DNA of 64,000 nt, from contig NZ_PVNG01000021.1 in the NCBI RefSeq assembly GCF_003001935.1, positions 1 to 64,000 of the forward strand, in the 5' to 3' direction. Source of the DNA: Nonomuraea fuscirosea (GTDB lineage Bacteria > Actinomycetota > Actinomycetes > Streptosporangiales > Streptosporangiaceae). The position numbers were made by a program, and so were the translations under genes. The notes beneath the pieces were generated by a model. That model was not told the origin of the DNA. It ran no database searches and was given only the letters and a program-made list of their open reading frames with translations. The number at the start of each line of letters is the position of its first letter. Positions within the stretch are counted from its first letter, which is position 1. Positions 25,880 to 33,889 of this stretch are shown piece by piece.

Positions 25880-26063
25880 GTGCGCTCTTTCGTCGTTAAG
25901 CGAGAGGTTAAGGCACGTTACCGGACCTGGCGTTGTCGCCGGTGCCGGCCCGCGGCCAGGCTGGTGGGCGTCCGGAAAATCACCGTCGGCCGGCGGTGCT
26001 CACCGATGGGCGGCCGGCGGTGCCGTCACGGAAGTTGAATTCCCGAGGAGACAGCGAATACAG

Positions 26064-26636
26064 ATGAACGTGCACGTCAGTTCCGACCAGCTCGGCATCA
26101 GGGATATCGAGCAGCCGAAGAGGCGCGGAATACGATTCACGCTCAATGGCGTGCTGTGGGTGCTGCAAGCGTTGTTCGGTTTCTTCTTCGCCGGCAGCGG
26201 TTTCGGCAAGGTGCTCATGTACGACGCCGCCCTGTACGCGGCCGCGCCCCAAGCCGTCGCCTGGTACGCCGCCGTGTCGCAGCCCCTGATCGTCTTCATC
26301 GGGATCTGCGAGGTGTCGGGCGGCGTCGGCCTGCTCCTGCCGGCGATGACGAAGGTGAAGCCGGTGCTGACGCCCCTCGCCGCCGCCGGCCTGGCGCTGA
26401 CGATGATCCTCGCGGCGGCCTTTCACATCGTGCGCGGCGAGTACGCGTTGGTGCCCGCCAATCTCGTCCTGGGAGGCGCGACGGCCTTCATCACGGCCGG
26501 ACGTTGGAAGCTGCGGCCTGTCGCACCTGGGAGCGTCAGCACCGCTCGCATGGTCGGGTCGTTCGCGGTCCTCATCGGAATCGTCCTGCTGAGATTCCTT
26601 CCGACCTGGTACACGATGACCAGCGGGCAATTCTGA
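26064..26636 (+). CDS. DoxX-family membrane protein
   Basis: A 190-residue protein with a hydrophilic N-terminal 28 residues and four or five helices of the DoxX type: VLWVLQALFGFFFAGSGFGK near the start, then FIGICEVSGGVGLLLPA and LAAAFHIVRGEY, all hallmarks of the family. DoxX proteins act in quinone- or thiol-linked redox processes at the membrane. GAGGAG lies 13 bases upstream of ATG, which is somewhat far. It diverges from a LysR gene that probably regulates it. Confidence 0.9.
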   Translation: MNVHVSSDQLGIRDIEQPKRRGIRFTLNGVLWVLQALFGFFFAGSGFGKVLMYDAALYAAAPQAVAWYAAVSQPLIVFIGICEVSGGVGLLLPAMTKVKPVLTPLAAAGLALTMILAAAFHIVRGEYALVPANLVLGGATAFITAGRWKLRPVAPGSVSTARMVGSFAVLIGIVLLRFLPTWYTMTSGQF

Positions 26637-26888
26637 GCCCTCAGCCCAGCTCGCCGTGAGCGTGTCCGGTCATCAGCAGCAGCGCCCGGGTAGTCAGGCG
26701 TGGTCCGCGGTGTGCCGCTCCCACCGCAGCACCAGCCCGCGCCCCGTGGCGGCGGGCCCGCGAGCCTCGTCCCGCTCAGAGGAAGACCAGAGGAAGACCT
26801 GAAGGGATCCGTAAGCCGGAGCCGCGAGACTACAGGCACACCAACGCGGCAGGGCCGGACGGCCCCGCCCCTCACTTGGAGCGACAGC

Positions 26889-27461
26889 ATGAGGAAGATC
26901 GCGGCAAGCCTGTTCATCTCGCTCGACGGCGTCGTCGAGGACCCCGCGGACTGGCACTTCCCGTACTTCAACGACGAGATGGGCGCCGCCGTGACGGCGC
27001 AGATGGCCGACACCCTGGTCCTGGGGCGCAAGACGTACGACAGCTTCGCCGGAGCGTGGCCGGAGCGGGAGGCGGAGGGCGGCGAGGACGCCGGGTTCGC
27101 CGCGTCGCTCGGCGACGCGCGGAAGATCGTCGTGTCCCGCCAGCCGCTGGAGTTCACCTGGCGCAACTCCGAGCTGCTCCAGGGTGACCTGGTGAAGGCG
27201 GTCACGGAGCTGAAGAACGAGCCGGGCGGCCCCATCGCCGTGAGCGGGTCGGTCTCGGTGGTCCGCCAGCTGCTGGCGGCGGGGCTGGTGGACGAGCTGC
27301 ACCTGCTCGTGCACCCGATCGCCGTCCGCAAGGGCGAGCGCCTGTTCGACGAGGGCACGGACTCCGTCCCGCTGCGCCTGATCAGGTCCGAGACCTTCAG
27401 CACCGGCGTGGTGTACCTGATCTACGGGCCGGCCGAGGCCACCGCCGCCGGCGAGCAGTAA
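26889..27461 (+). CDS. RibD C-terminal/dihydrofolate-reductase-like protein
   Basis: A 190-residue NADPH-binding protein of the YyaP/RibD_C family: RKIAASLFISLDGVVEDPAD at the start, LVLGRKTYDSFAGAWP, GPIAVSGSVSVVRQLLAAGL and VDELHLLVHPIA. It is not a folA-type DHFR and its substrate is unknown. ATG 26889 matches the family start; the frame is open further upstream without similarity. It is one of three such genes in the window (also 37621 and 47298), each next to a regulator. The convergent TetR gene follows. Its stop codon lies in a 13-bp triple repeat. Confidence 0.9.
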   Translation: MRKIAASLFISLDGVVEDPADWHFPYFNDEMGAAVTAQMADTLVLGRKTYDSFAGAWPEREAEGGEDAGFAASLGDARKIVVSRQPLEFTWRNSELLQGDLVKAVTELKNEPGGPIAVSGSVSVVRQLLAAGLVDELHLLVHPIAVRKGERLFDEGTDSVPLRLIRSETFSTGVVYLIYGPAEATAAGEQ

Positions 27462-27489
27462 GAGCGAGCGGTAAGGGCGAACGGTAAGG
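27451..27489 (+). repeat. 13-bp triple tandem repeat carrying stops in all frames
   Basis: Units GCGAGCAGTAAGA, GCGAGCGGTAAGG and GCGAACGGTAAGG run from 27451 to 27489. The first unit contains the stop of the RibD-like gene (27459-27461). Because 13 is not a multiple of three, the TAA in units two and three (27472 and 27485) falls in the other two frames. Confidence 0.8.
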
Positions 27490-27513
27490 GCGGGCGCCTG
27501 GCCGGCCGGGCGC

Positions 27514-28128
27514 TCACGCACGCGGCCCCACCCCGTCGCGCAGGGCGGCGAACAACCGCTCCAGGCGTGCCCGGTGGTCGTCCGCCACGGCCGCCGGCGG
27601 CTCTCCGGCGATGAGGCGGCGCGCGGTCTCCACCATCACGCCGCCGTAGCCGGCGATGAAGAAGGCGGCGAGCAGCGGGCCGTCGCCGTCGAAGGCGGGG
27701 TCGCGTTCGAGCTCCTCCGCGAGGACCCGCTGCAGGTCGGCGGCGATCTCCCGCGCCCGGGCGATCAGCGCGGGCGAGGCCGCGACGGTCCTGAAGAAGG
27801 GGACGGATCCGTCTTTCAGCCCCGAGAGCGCATGCCGGTCGTCGACCAGGCGCAGGGTCGCCGCACGCAGGGACTCCAGTACGTCGACGCCCGCCGCTCG
27901 GTCGCGCACCGCCGAGCGCAGGAGCTCCATGGCGTCGTCCCCGCGATCGAGGAGCAGGTCCTCCTTGCGCGGGAAGTGGTTGAAGACCGTCACGCTCGAC
28001 ACCCCGGCCTCCCGCCCGATCTCGGCGACCGTGACGGCGTCGAAGCCGCGCTCCAGGAACAACCGGGTCGCGACCTGCGAGATCTTCGCCCGCGTCCGCG
28101 GCCCGCCGCGCTCTCCCGTTCTGGGCAT
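27514..28128 (-). CDS. TetR-family transcriptional regulator
   Basis: A 204-residue TetR repressor: ISQVATRLFLERGFDAVTVA, then EIGREAGVSSVTVFNHFPRK. The C-terminal helical domain (SLRAATLRLVDDRHALSGLK onward) is like that of regulators of multidrug exporters. It diverges from a DHA2-type exporter gene with a perfect 18-bp palindrome between, so it very probably represses that exporter. Confidence 0.93.
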   Translation of the reverse strand: MPRTGERGGPRTRAKISQVATRLFLERGFDAVTVAEIGREAGVSSVTVFNHFPRKEDLLLDRGDDAMELLRSAVRDRAAGVDVLESLRAATLRLVDDRHALSGLKDGSVPFFRTVAASPALIARAREIAADLQRVLAEELERDPAFDGDGPLLAAFFIAGYGGVMVETARRLIAGEPPAAVADDHRARLERLFAALRDGVGPRA

Positions 28129-28146
28129 CCAGCCTCACTCTCTTGT

Positions 28147-28164
28147 GTGACTAAATTTAGTCAC
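28147..28164. promoter_or_regulatory. Putative TetR operator, 18-bp palindrome
   Basis: GTGACTAAATTTAGTCAC is a perfect palindrome 18 bases upstream of the TetR ATG and about 110 bases before the exporter start. The AT-rich core stands out in this GC-rich DNA. Strong candidate operator of the adjacent TetR protein. Confidence 0.7.
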
Positions 28165-28274
28165 CTAATCTAGTGGCGGGCCCTCACCCGCGCCACCGGC
28201 CATCGGCGTCCGCGCCCCCTCGGGCGGCATGACGCGTTCATTCAAGCAGGGCCTTCTACGTGAAGGAGATCTCA

Positions 28275-29708
28275 GTGCTGGAGCAGACCGCGGGTGCGCC
28301 GCGATCGTTGCGGGAGGCCTGGGTGGCCCTGGCGGGGCTGTCCGCGGTGTTCCTCTTCGAGATGCTGGACAACTCGATCCTCAACGTCGCGCTGCCCACC
28401 ATCGGCCGCGAACTGCACGCCTCCACGACCGCGCTGCAGTGGGTGACGGGGGCGTACGCGGTCGTGTTCGGCGGGTCGATGCTGGTGTTCGGCGCGGTCG
28501 CCGACCGGTTCGGCCGGCGCCGGGTCATGCTCGCCGGGCTGGTCCTGCTCGGCCTGGCCGGCCTGGCCACCGTTCTCGTGCGCACGGCGGAGCAGCTCAT
28601 CGCCGTACGGGTGGCGATGGGCGTCGCGGCCGCGATGACGACGCCCGGCTCGATGGCGCTGGCCTTCCGGCTGTTCGAGGAGGACGGCCTGCGCGTCCGC
28701 GCGACGACCCTCATCTCGACCGTGGGCCTGGTCGGGCTGGCGATCGGCCCGACGGCGGGCGGCCTCGTGCTCGCGGTAGCGCCCTGGCAGGCCCTGCTGC
28801 TGGTGAACGTGCCGATCGCGGTACTCGCGATCATCGGCATCCGGGCGGGTGTCACCGCGGACGACGCGGCCGGCCTGCACCGCGATCCGGTGGACGTCGC
28901 GGGGGCGGCGCTGGGCACGGCGACGGTCGTGCTCGCGCTCGTCGCGCCGACGCTCTTCGTCGACGGAGGCGCCCGGTCGTGGCCGGCGTGGACCGCCACG
29001 GCGGCGGCCGTCGCGGGAGCGGTCGCGTTCGTCCTGCGCCAGCGCGCGGCCCGGCACCCGCTCCTCGACCTCAAGCTCGTCGCGCACCCGCTGGTGTCGA
29101 GCGGCCTGGCGTTCAAGGCCGCGGCCGGGCTGGCGACCGCCGGCCTCGGGTACATGGTGACGCTGCAGTTGCAGCTCGACTGGGGGTGGACGCCCGCGCT
29201 CGCCGCCATCGGGATGTTGCCGCAGGTGGCCGTCCTCATCGCGGGCGGCGCGTTCGTCGGCGCGTTCGTCCGGCGGGCCGGGCTCGACCGGGCCGCCTGG
29301 CTCAGCGCCACGGCGGTCGTCGGCGGCCTCGCCGTCTACGCCCTGCTGGGCCGGCTCGGGTACGGCTGGGTGGCGCTCGCGCTGGTGCTCACGGCGGCCG
29401 GGATGCGCGTGGTCGGCGTCGTCGCCGGGGTCAACGTGCTCCGCGGCCTGCCGCCGGACCGGACCACGATCGGCGCGGCGCTCACCGACACGGCCGGCGA
29501 GGTCACCTCCGGCGCCGGCATCGCGGTCATCGGCACCGTCCTCGCGGCGCTGTTCACCGGCGACATCGCCGCGTCGGGGTGGAGTGCGCGGCAGAGCGCG
29601 GAGTTCGGGGAGGCGGTCACGGTGGCCGGCCTCGCGCTCACGCTGGTGGCGGCGGCGCTGGTCGGCTGGGGCATCGTCCGTACGCGACGGCTCTCGGCCT
29701 GTCGTTGA
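28275..29708 (+). CDS. DHA2-family MFS multidrug exporter
   Basis: A 477-residue, 14-helix drug:proton antiporter of the EmrB/QacA type in the cytoplasmic membrane. Motif D1 is seen in helix 1 (LFEMLDNSILNVALPTIGREL), motif A in the 2-3 loop (GAVADRFGRRRVMLAGL) and motif C-like GLVGLAIGPTAGG in helix 5. I take GTG 28275 as start because AAGGAG lies six bases before it; a GTG at 28260 would place the SD inside the gene. The divergent TetR protein and its palindrome should regulate it. Substrate range unknown. Confidence 0.93.
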   Translation: MLEQTAGAPRSLREAWVALAGLSAVFLFEMLDNSILNVALPTIGRELHASTTALQWVTGAYAVVFGGSMLVFGAVADRFGRRRVMLAGLVLLGLAGLATVLVRTAEQLIAVRVAMGVAAAMTTPGSMALAFRLFEEDGLRVRATTLISTVGLVGLAIGPTAGGLVLAVAPWQALLLVNVPIAVLAIIGIRAGVTADDAAGLHRDPVDVAGAALGTATVVLALVAPTLFVDGGARSWPAWTATAAAVAGAVAFVLRQRAARHPLLDLKLVAHPLVSSGLAFKAAAGLATAGLGYMVTLQLQLDWGWTPALAAIGMLPQVAVLIAGGAFVGAFVRRAGLDRAAWLSATAVVGGLAVYALLGRLGYGWVALALVLTAAGMRVVGVVAGVNVLRGLPPDRTTIGAALTDTAGEVTSGAGIAVIGTVLAALFTGDIAASGWSARQSAEFGEAVTVAGLALTLVAAALVGWGIVRTRRLSACR

Positions 29709-29909
29709 GGAAGCTGTCACCAAGCACACCCGAGCGGAGTCGACCCAGGTAGCAGGGCAATCGCGCCGTGAGACAGCGCCTGAACGGGCGGTGTGCGGCT
29801 CGGCCGCCCGCCCACGATGACCTCAGGTCCCGCAGGAGGACGGCCACCGGCTCGATCGCCTGCATCGTGGCCGCGGGCGCGATGGCGTCGACGTCGCGGA
29901 ACAGCAGGG
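29709..29909. other. Intergenic gap, possible coding relic
   Basis: Between the exporter stop and the histidine-kinase stop the minus strand encodes a short protein-like run (DAIAPAATMQAIEPVAVLLR). I cannot assign it. No response-regulator gene or relic is recognisable here. Confidence 0.3.
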
Positions 29910-31298
29910 TCAGGTCTGCTCCGGGCGGCAGGGCAGGAGCGGCAGCCACAACACGAACTTCGCCCCTTTCGGCGAGTCCTCCACCCGGAGCGTGCCCTGG
30001 TGGGCGCGGGCGATGTCGCGGGAGATCGCGAGGCCGAGCCCGCTGCCTCCCGGGTCCCGGCGGCGTCCGTCGTCGAGGCGGACGAAGCGTTCGAAGACGC
30101 GCTCGCGATGGGCGGGCGGGATGCCGGGCCCGTCGTCGGCCACGGTGACGACGAGCCCGTCGCCGACCGCCTCGACGGAGATGTCGACGGTGGACTCGGC
30201 GTGTCTCTGGGCGTTGGCGACCAGGTTGTCCAGCACGCGGATGAGCTGCATCCTGGAGCCGCAGGTCTCGAGCCCGGGGGGCGCCTTGACGGTTATGGGG
30301 ATGGACTGGGGCCGGGTGGTCACCTCGGCGGTGATGAGCTCGCCGATGTCGATCTTCTCCCCGGGGGCCGGATCGGCGGCGCGCAGGCGGGCGAGCAGGA
30401 GGAGGTCGTTGACGATGGCCTCCAGCCGGTCGGTGGTCGTGAGCGCCGACCTGATGGCCTGCCGGGGGTCGACGTCGTCGGGATAGCGCAGTGCCTCCTC
30501 CAGCTGGGTGCGCAACCCGGCGATGGGGGTGCGCAGCTCGTGGGAGGTCGTGGAGGCGAACTGGCGTTGCTGTTCGACCGCGTCCTCCAACTGGGAGAGG
30601 GTCTGGTTGGCGGTGCTGGCGAGCTCGCTGATCTCGTCGCCGCCGGGTGGCACGGGGACGCGCAGGCTCAGGTCGCTCACGGTGATCTCGGAGATCCGGG
30701 CTCTGATCGCCTCGACGGGGCGGAGCGTGCGCCCGACGAGTGCCCAGGTGGTCCAGGCGGCGATGCCGGTGATCAGCAGGATGCCGGAGGCGATGGAGTA
30801 TTCGAGGCCGTGGGTGGCCAGGAGGTCGGGTTCCCGGACGCCGGCGTAGACGACGCCCGCGTCGGGTGCGGGGGTCAGGCGGATGGCCATGAGGATGACA
30901 CAGCGGCCCCCGTCCGGGCACTCGATGTCGCGCTGGAAGCGGTCGTTCGACGGGGGTCTGAGACGGCTGAGCGGGACGGTCTTGGAAGCGAGCGCGCTGG
31001 CGTCGACGACCCGCCGCCGGGCGTCGACGATCTGGATGAGGTCGACGGGTGCGTGGGCGGGAATCCGCCGGGGGACGTAGCCGGTTCGCGCCTGCGCGCT
31101 CCATTGGCTGGCCACGCGTTCGGCGTCGTCGAAGGTGTTGGCCTGGATCCGATTGCGAATGGCGAGGTCCAGGGTCGTGCCGAACACTGCCATGATGATC
31201 AGCGAGACTCCGGCGGCGACGATGGTGTAACGCGCCCGGATGGAGCGCGGGTGTGGAAGTGGTGACACTTCGCTCCCTCCCCGTGCGGATCGCAGCAT
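29910..31298 (-). CDS. Sensor histidine kinase (no adjacent response regulator)
   Basis: A 462-residue membrane kinase. Helix 1 (about 26-50), an extracellular sensor domain (about 50-165) with a CPDGGRC pair, helix 2 (about 168-190), then HAMP (LRPVEAIRARISEITVSDLS), the HisKA box FASTTSHELRTPIAGLRTQL with phosphoacceptor His, and an HATPase domain (N-box DNLVANAQRHAES, VADDGPGIPP, GGSGLGLAI). All catalytic motifs are intact. Such kinases normally follow a response-regulator gene; neither side has one, so the partner is elsewhere or lost. The start (MLRSARGG) could also be a little downstream. Confidence 0.92.
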   Translation of the reverse strand: MLRSARGGSEVSPLPHPRSIRARYTIVAAGVSLIIMAVFGTTLDLAIRNRIQANTFDDAERVASQWSAQARTGYVPRRIPAHAPVDLIQIVDARRRVVDASALASKTVPLSRLRPPSNDRFQRDIECPDGGRCVILMAIRLTPAPDAGVVYAGVREPDLLATHGLEYSIASGILLITGIAAWTTWALVGRTLRPVEAIRARISEITVSDLSLRVPVPPGGDEISELASTANQTLSQLEDAVEQQRQFASTTSHELRTPIAGLRTQLEEALRYPDDVDPRQAIRSALTTTDRLEAIVNDLLLLARLRAADPAPGEKIDIGELITAEVTTRPQSIPITVKAPPGLETCGSRMQLIRVLDNLVANAQRHAESTVDISVEAVGDGLVVTVADDGPGIPPAHRERVFERFVRLDDGRRRDPGGSGLGLAISRDIARAHQGTLRVEDSPKGAKFVLWLPLLPCRPEQT

Positions 31299-31557
31299 GC
31301 GGGGCCGACACGGTCGCCTTCCAGACTAAGCAGGACAAACGACGCATCAGCATGTAAAGGCAAGATAAGGGCAGTTTTCTGGATATTAATGGGCAAAATA
31401 TGACTAAGACTTTCCCTGGGAAGCGCCCACTTACCTGAATCGGATCGCGCCCACTGGCCGGCCTCAAGGCATTCGCGGGTACTTGGTGGCAGCGTCCTTG
31501 ACGGCAGGTCCCTCGGAGCGCCCCGCTCGACCGCGTCCTGACTTCTGAGAAGCGAAA

Positions 31558-31632
31558 CGAGACGGTCCGTCTTGCATTCGAGTGATGTAAGGGCTATCGT
31601 CCTCTTACAACGAGACGAGACGAATCGTCTCG
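31558..31632 (+). promoter_or_regulatory. ABC-F promoter flanked by twin operators
   Basis: Two 17-bp sites of one consensus, CGAGACGGTCCGTCTTG (31558-31574, one mismatched pair) and CGAGACGAATCGTCTCG (31616-31632, perfect), lie 58 bp apart centre to centre. Between them TTGCAT (31572-31577) and TATCGT (31595-31600), 17 bases apart, form the promoter. One site overlaps the -35, the other the transcript start region: a repressor architecture of TetR type. No TetR gene is adjacent. The rest of the 31299-31557 gap shows no gene. Confidence 0.65.
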
Positions 31633-31654
31633 CACACGACCACTCGGGAGTTTC

Positions 31655-33322
31655 ATGCGCATCGGCCCCCCTTCGTCCGACACCCGGCTCATCCTGTCCT
31701 GCGTCACCAAGCGGTATGACGACACGATCGTGCTCAACGAGGTCTCGCTCACGGTCAAGCCCGGCGAGAAGGTCGGCGTGATCGGCGACAACGGCTCCGG
31801 CAAGTCCACCCTGCTGCGCCTGCTCGCCGGACGCTGCCGGCCCGACAACGGCGTCACCGACCTCGCCACGCCCGGCGGCGTCGGCTACCTGGCCCAGACG
31901 CTGGACCTGCCCCTCACCGCGACCGCCGGCGAAGCCGTCGATCTCGCGCTGGCGGACCTGCGCGAGCTGGAACGCCGGATCAGGGACGCCGAGCTCGGCC
32001 TGGGTGACGCCACGCCGGCCGAGCTGGACGACTACGCCGGTCTGGTCGCCCGGTTCGAGGCCCGCGACGGGTACCAGGCCGACACCAGGGTCGAGATCAT
32101 GCTGGACGCGCTCGGCCTGCCCGGCCTGGACCGCGCCCGTCCGCTCGGCACCCTGTCGGGCGGGCAGAGGTCCAGGCTGGCGCTGGCGGCGACCCTGGCC
32201 GCGGCGCCCGAGGTGCTGCTGCTCGACGAACCCACCAACGACCTCGACGACCGGGCCGTGGCCTGGCTGGAGCAGCACCTGCGCGCGCACCGGGGCACCC
32301 TGGTCGCGGTCACGCACGACCGGCTGTTCCTGGAGCGGGTCACCTCCGCCATCGTGGAGGTGGACGGCGACCTGCGTACCGTGCGCCGTTACGGCAACGG
32401 CTACCCCGGCTTCCTGGCGGCCAAGGCGGCGGCCAGGGCGCGCTGGGTGCGTGAGCACGAGGAGTGGCGCGCCGAGGTGACCCGCGCGGAGGGGCTGGCC
32501 GACGTGCACGCGCAACGGCTGGCCGTCATCCCGCGCAAGGCGCCGGCCGCCTTCAGCGGGGCGGGCGCCTTCCGCGCCCGGTCGCGGGCGCACGGGGCGA
32601 TGAGCAGGATCCGCGGGGCTCGTGAACGGCTGCGCCGGCTCCACCTGACCCCGGTTCCGCCGCCTCCGCGACCGCTGCGCTTCGCCGCCCGCATCGCGGC
32701 CGACGTCACCCCGGGCCCCCTCGTGGAGCTGACGGAGGTACGGGTGGGCGAACGCCTGCGGGTCGAGTCGCTGCGCGTCGAACCGGGAGCCCGGCTGCTG
32801 GTCACCGGCCCGAACGGAGCGGGCAAGACCACGCTCCTGCGCGTGCTGGCCCGCGAGCTCACCCCTGACGCCGGCACGGTCCGCGGAAGGCCGCGGGTGG
32901 GGCACCTGCGTCAGGACGACGGCCTGGCGTACGGGACGGGCACGGTGCTGGAGGCGTTCGCGGCCGGGCGCCCGGGGGATCCGGACGGGCACGCCGACAC
33001 GTTGCTCGCGCTCGGCCTGTTCCGCGCCGCCCAACTCGGCGCGCCCGTAGCGGCCCTCTCCCCCGGCCTGCGCCGCAGGCTCGAACTCGCCCGCGTGGTC
33101 AGCGAGCCGGCCGACCTGCTGCTCCTGGACGAACCGACCAACCACCTGTCCCCCGGCCTGATGGACGATCTGGAGCAGGCGCTGAGCGTCTACCGGGGCG
33201 CGCTCGTCATCGTCACCCACGACCGCCGCCTGCGCGCCGCCTTCGCCGGCACCCACTTGGAGCTCGACGCGGGCGAAGCGACCCGTCCGGTGACGGCCGG
33301 CCCTCTCCCCGTGTGCTGCTGA
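31655..33322 (+). CDS. ABC-F ATPase (ribosome-protection type)
   Basis: A 555-residue protein with two ABC domains and no membrane helices. Domain 1: Walker A GDNGSGKST, signature LSGGQRSRLALA, Walker B LLLDEPTNDLD. Domain 2: GPNGAGKTT, a degenerate signature LSPGLRRRLELARV, and LLLDEPTNHLS. The linker between them (about residues 245-340) is Arg/Ala-rich as in antibiotic-resistance ABC-F proteins of producer actinomycetes (OleB/TlrC-like), which dislodge drugs from the ribosome. Operator-controlled expression supports an inducible resistance role. Which antibiotic is protected against cannot be told from sequence. Confidence 0.92.
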   Translation: MRIGPPSSDTRLILSCVTKRYDDTIVLNEVSLTVKPGEKVGVIGDNGSGKSTLLRLLAGRCRPDNGVTDLATPGGVGYLAQTLDLPLTATAGEAVDLALADLRELERRIRDAELGLGDATPAELDDYAGLVARFEARDGYQADTRVEIMLDALGLPGLDRARPLGTLSGGQRSRLALAATLAAAPEVLLLDEPTNDLDDRAVAWLEQHLRAHRGTLVAVTHDRLFLERVTSAIVEVDGDLRTVRRYGNGYPGFLAAKAAARARWVREHEEWRAEVTRAEGLADVHAQRLAVIPRKAPAAFSGAGAFRARSRAHGAMSRIRGARERLRRLHLTPVPPPPRPLRFAARIAADVTPGPLVELTEVRVGERLRVESLRVEPGARLLVTGPNGAGKTTLLRVLARELTPDAGTVRGRPRVGHLRQDDGLAYGTGTVLEAFAAGRPGDPDGHADTLLALGLFRAAQLGAPVAALSPGLRRRLELARVVSEPADLLLLDEPTNHLSPGLMDDLEQALSVYRGALVIVTHDRRLRAAFAGTHLELDAGEATRPVTAGPLPVCC

Positions 33323-33359
33323 CCGCTGAAGCCCGTCCACGAGGACTGACGGCCCCGGT

Positions 33360-33800
33360 TCAGCCCGTCGCCACCTTCCGCACCCGGGTGGTGTCGGTGT
33401 CGAGGCGGGTGCCGTCCGCGCCGGTCGGCGTGAGGCCGGGGACGGGGACGCCGTGCAGGTCGACCAGGGTGGAGTGGCTCTCCCCCGGGTCGAAGGCGTG
33501 GCGTTCCCCCCACTGCCGCAGGGTGAGGATGACCGGGAAGAGGTCGCGGCCGGCGTCGGTGAGCACGTATTCGCGCCGCCGGCCCGACGGCGCGGTGCGC
33601 TGGGCGAGCAGCCCGCTCTCGGTGAGCCTGCGCAGCCGGTCGGTGAGGATGTTGCGGGCGATGCCGGTGCGCCGCTGGAACTCGGTGAACGAGCGCGCCC
33701 CGTCCATCGCGTCGCGGACGACGAGCAGACTCCACCGGTCGCCGACGAGGTCGAGCGCCCGGGCGACGGGGCACTCGGGGTCGGTCCAGTCGCGCGCCAT
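33360..33800 (-). CDS. HxlR-family transcriptional regulator
   Basis: A 146-residue HxlR regulator: CPVARALDLVGDRWSLLVVR then DAMDGARSFTEFQRRTGIAR and ILTDRLRRLTESGLL, with the conserved N-terminal Cys. It diverges from an MFS gene; a pair of CAGTTGC direct repeats in the gap is a likely binding site. Convergent with the ABC-F gene. Probably represses the MFS transporter. Confidence 0.92.
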   Translation of the reverse strand: MARDWTDPECPVARALDLVGDRWSLLVVRDAMDGARSFTEFQRRTGIARNILTDRLRRLTESGLLAQRTAPSGRRREYVLTDAGRDLFPVILTLRQWGERHAFDPGESHSTLVDLHGVPVPGLTPTGADGTRLDTDTTRVRKVATG

Positions 33801-33815
33801 GAGCCCCTCCCGAAT

Positions 33816-33863
33816 CAGTTGCGATTTGAAACCATTATGTCCTACGGTCGAAACAGTTGCAAT
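33816..33863. promoter_or_regulatory. Direct repeats in the HxlR/MFS gap
   Basis: CAGTTGCGAT (33816-33825) and CAGTTGCAAT (33854-33863) are direct repeats 38 bases apart in the 89-base gap between the divergent HxlR and MFS genes. Each has a GAAAC element close by. Candidate HxlR sites. Confidence 0.45.
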
Positions 33864-33889
33864 GTGCTACTGATCGGGGTGGGAGTGCG

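Noticed and set aside
26889..27461. folA (housekeeping dihydrofolate reductase)
   Set aside because: The sequence matches the RibD_C/YyaP branch, and three such genes occur here; housekeeping FolA motifs are absent.
31199..33340. 713-codon minus-strand frame opposite the ABC-F gene
   Set aside because: Antisense shadow; the plus-strand ABC-F protein has all expected motifs.
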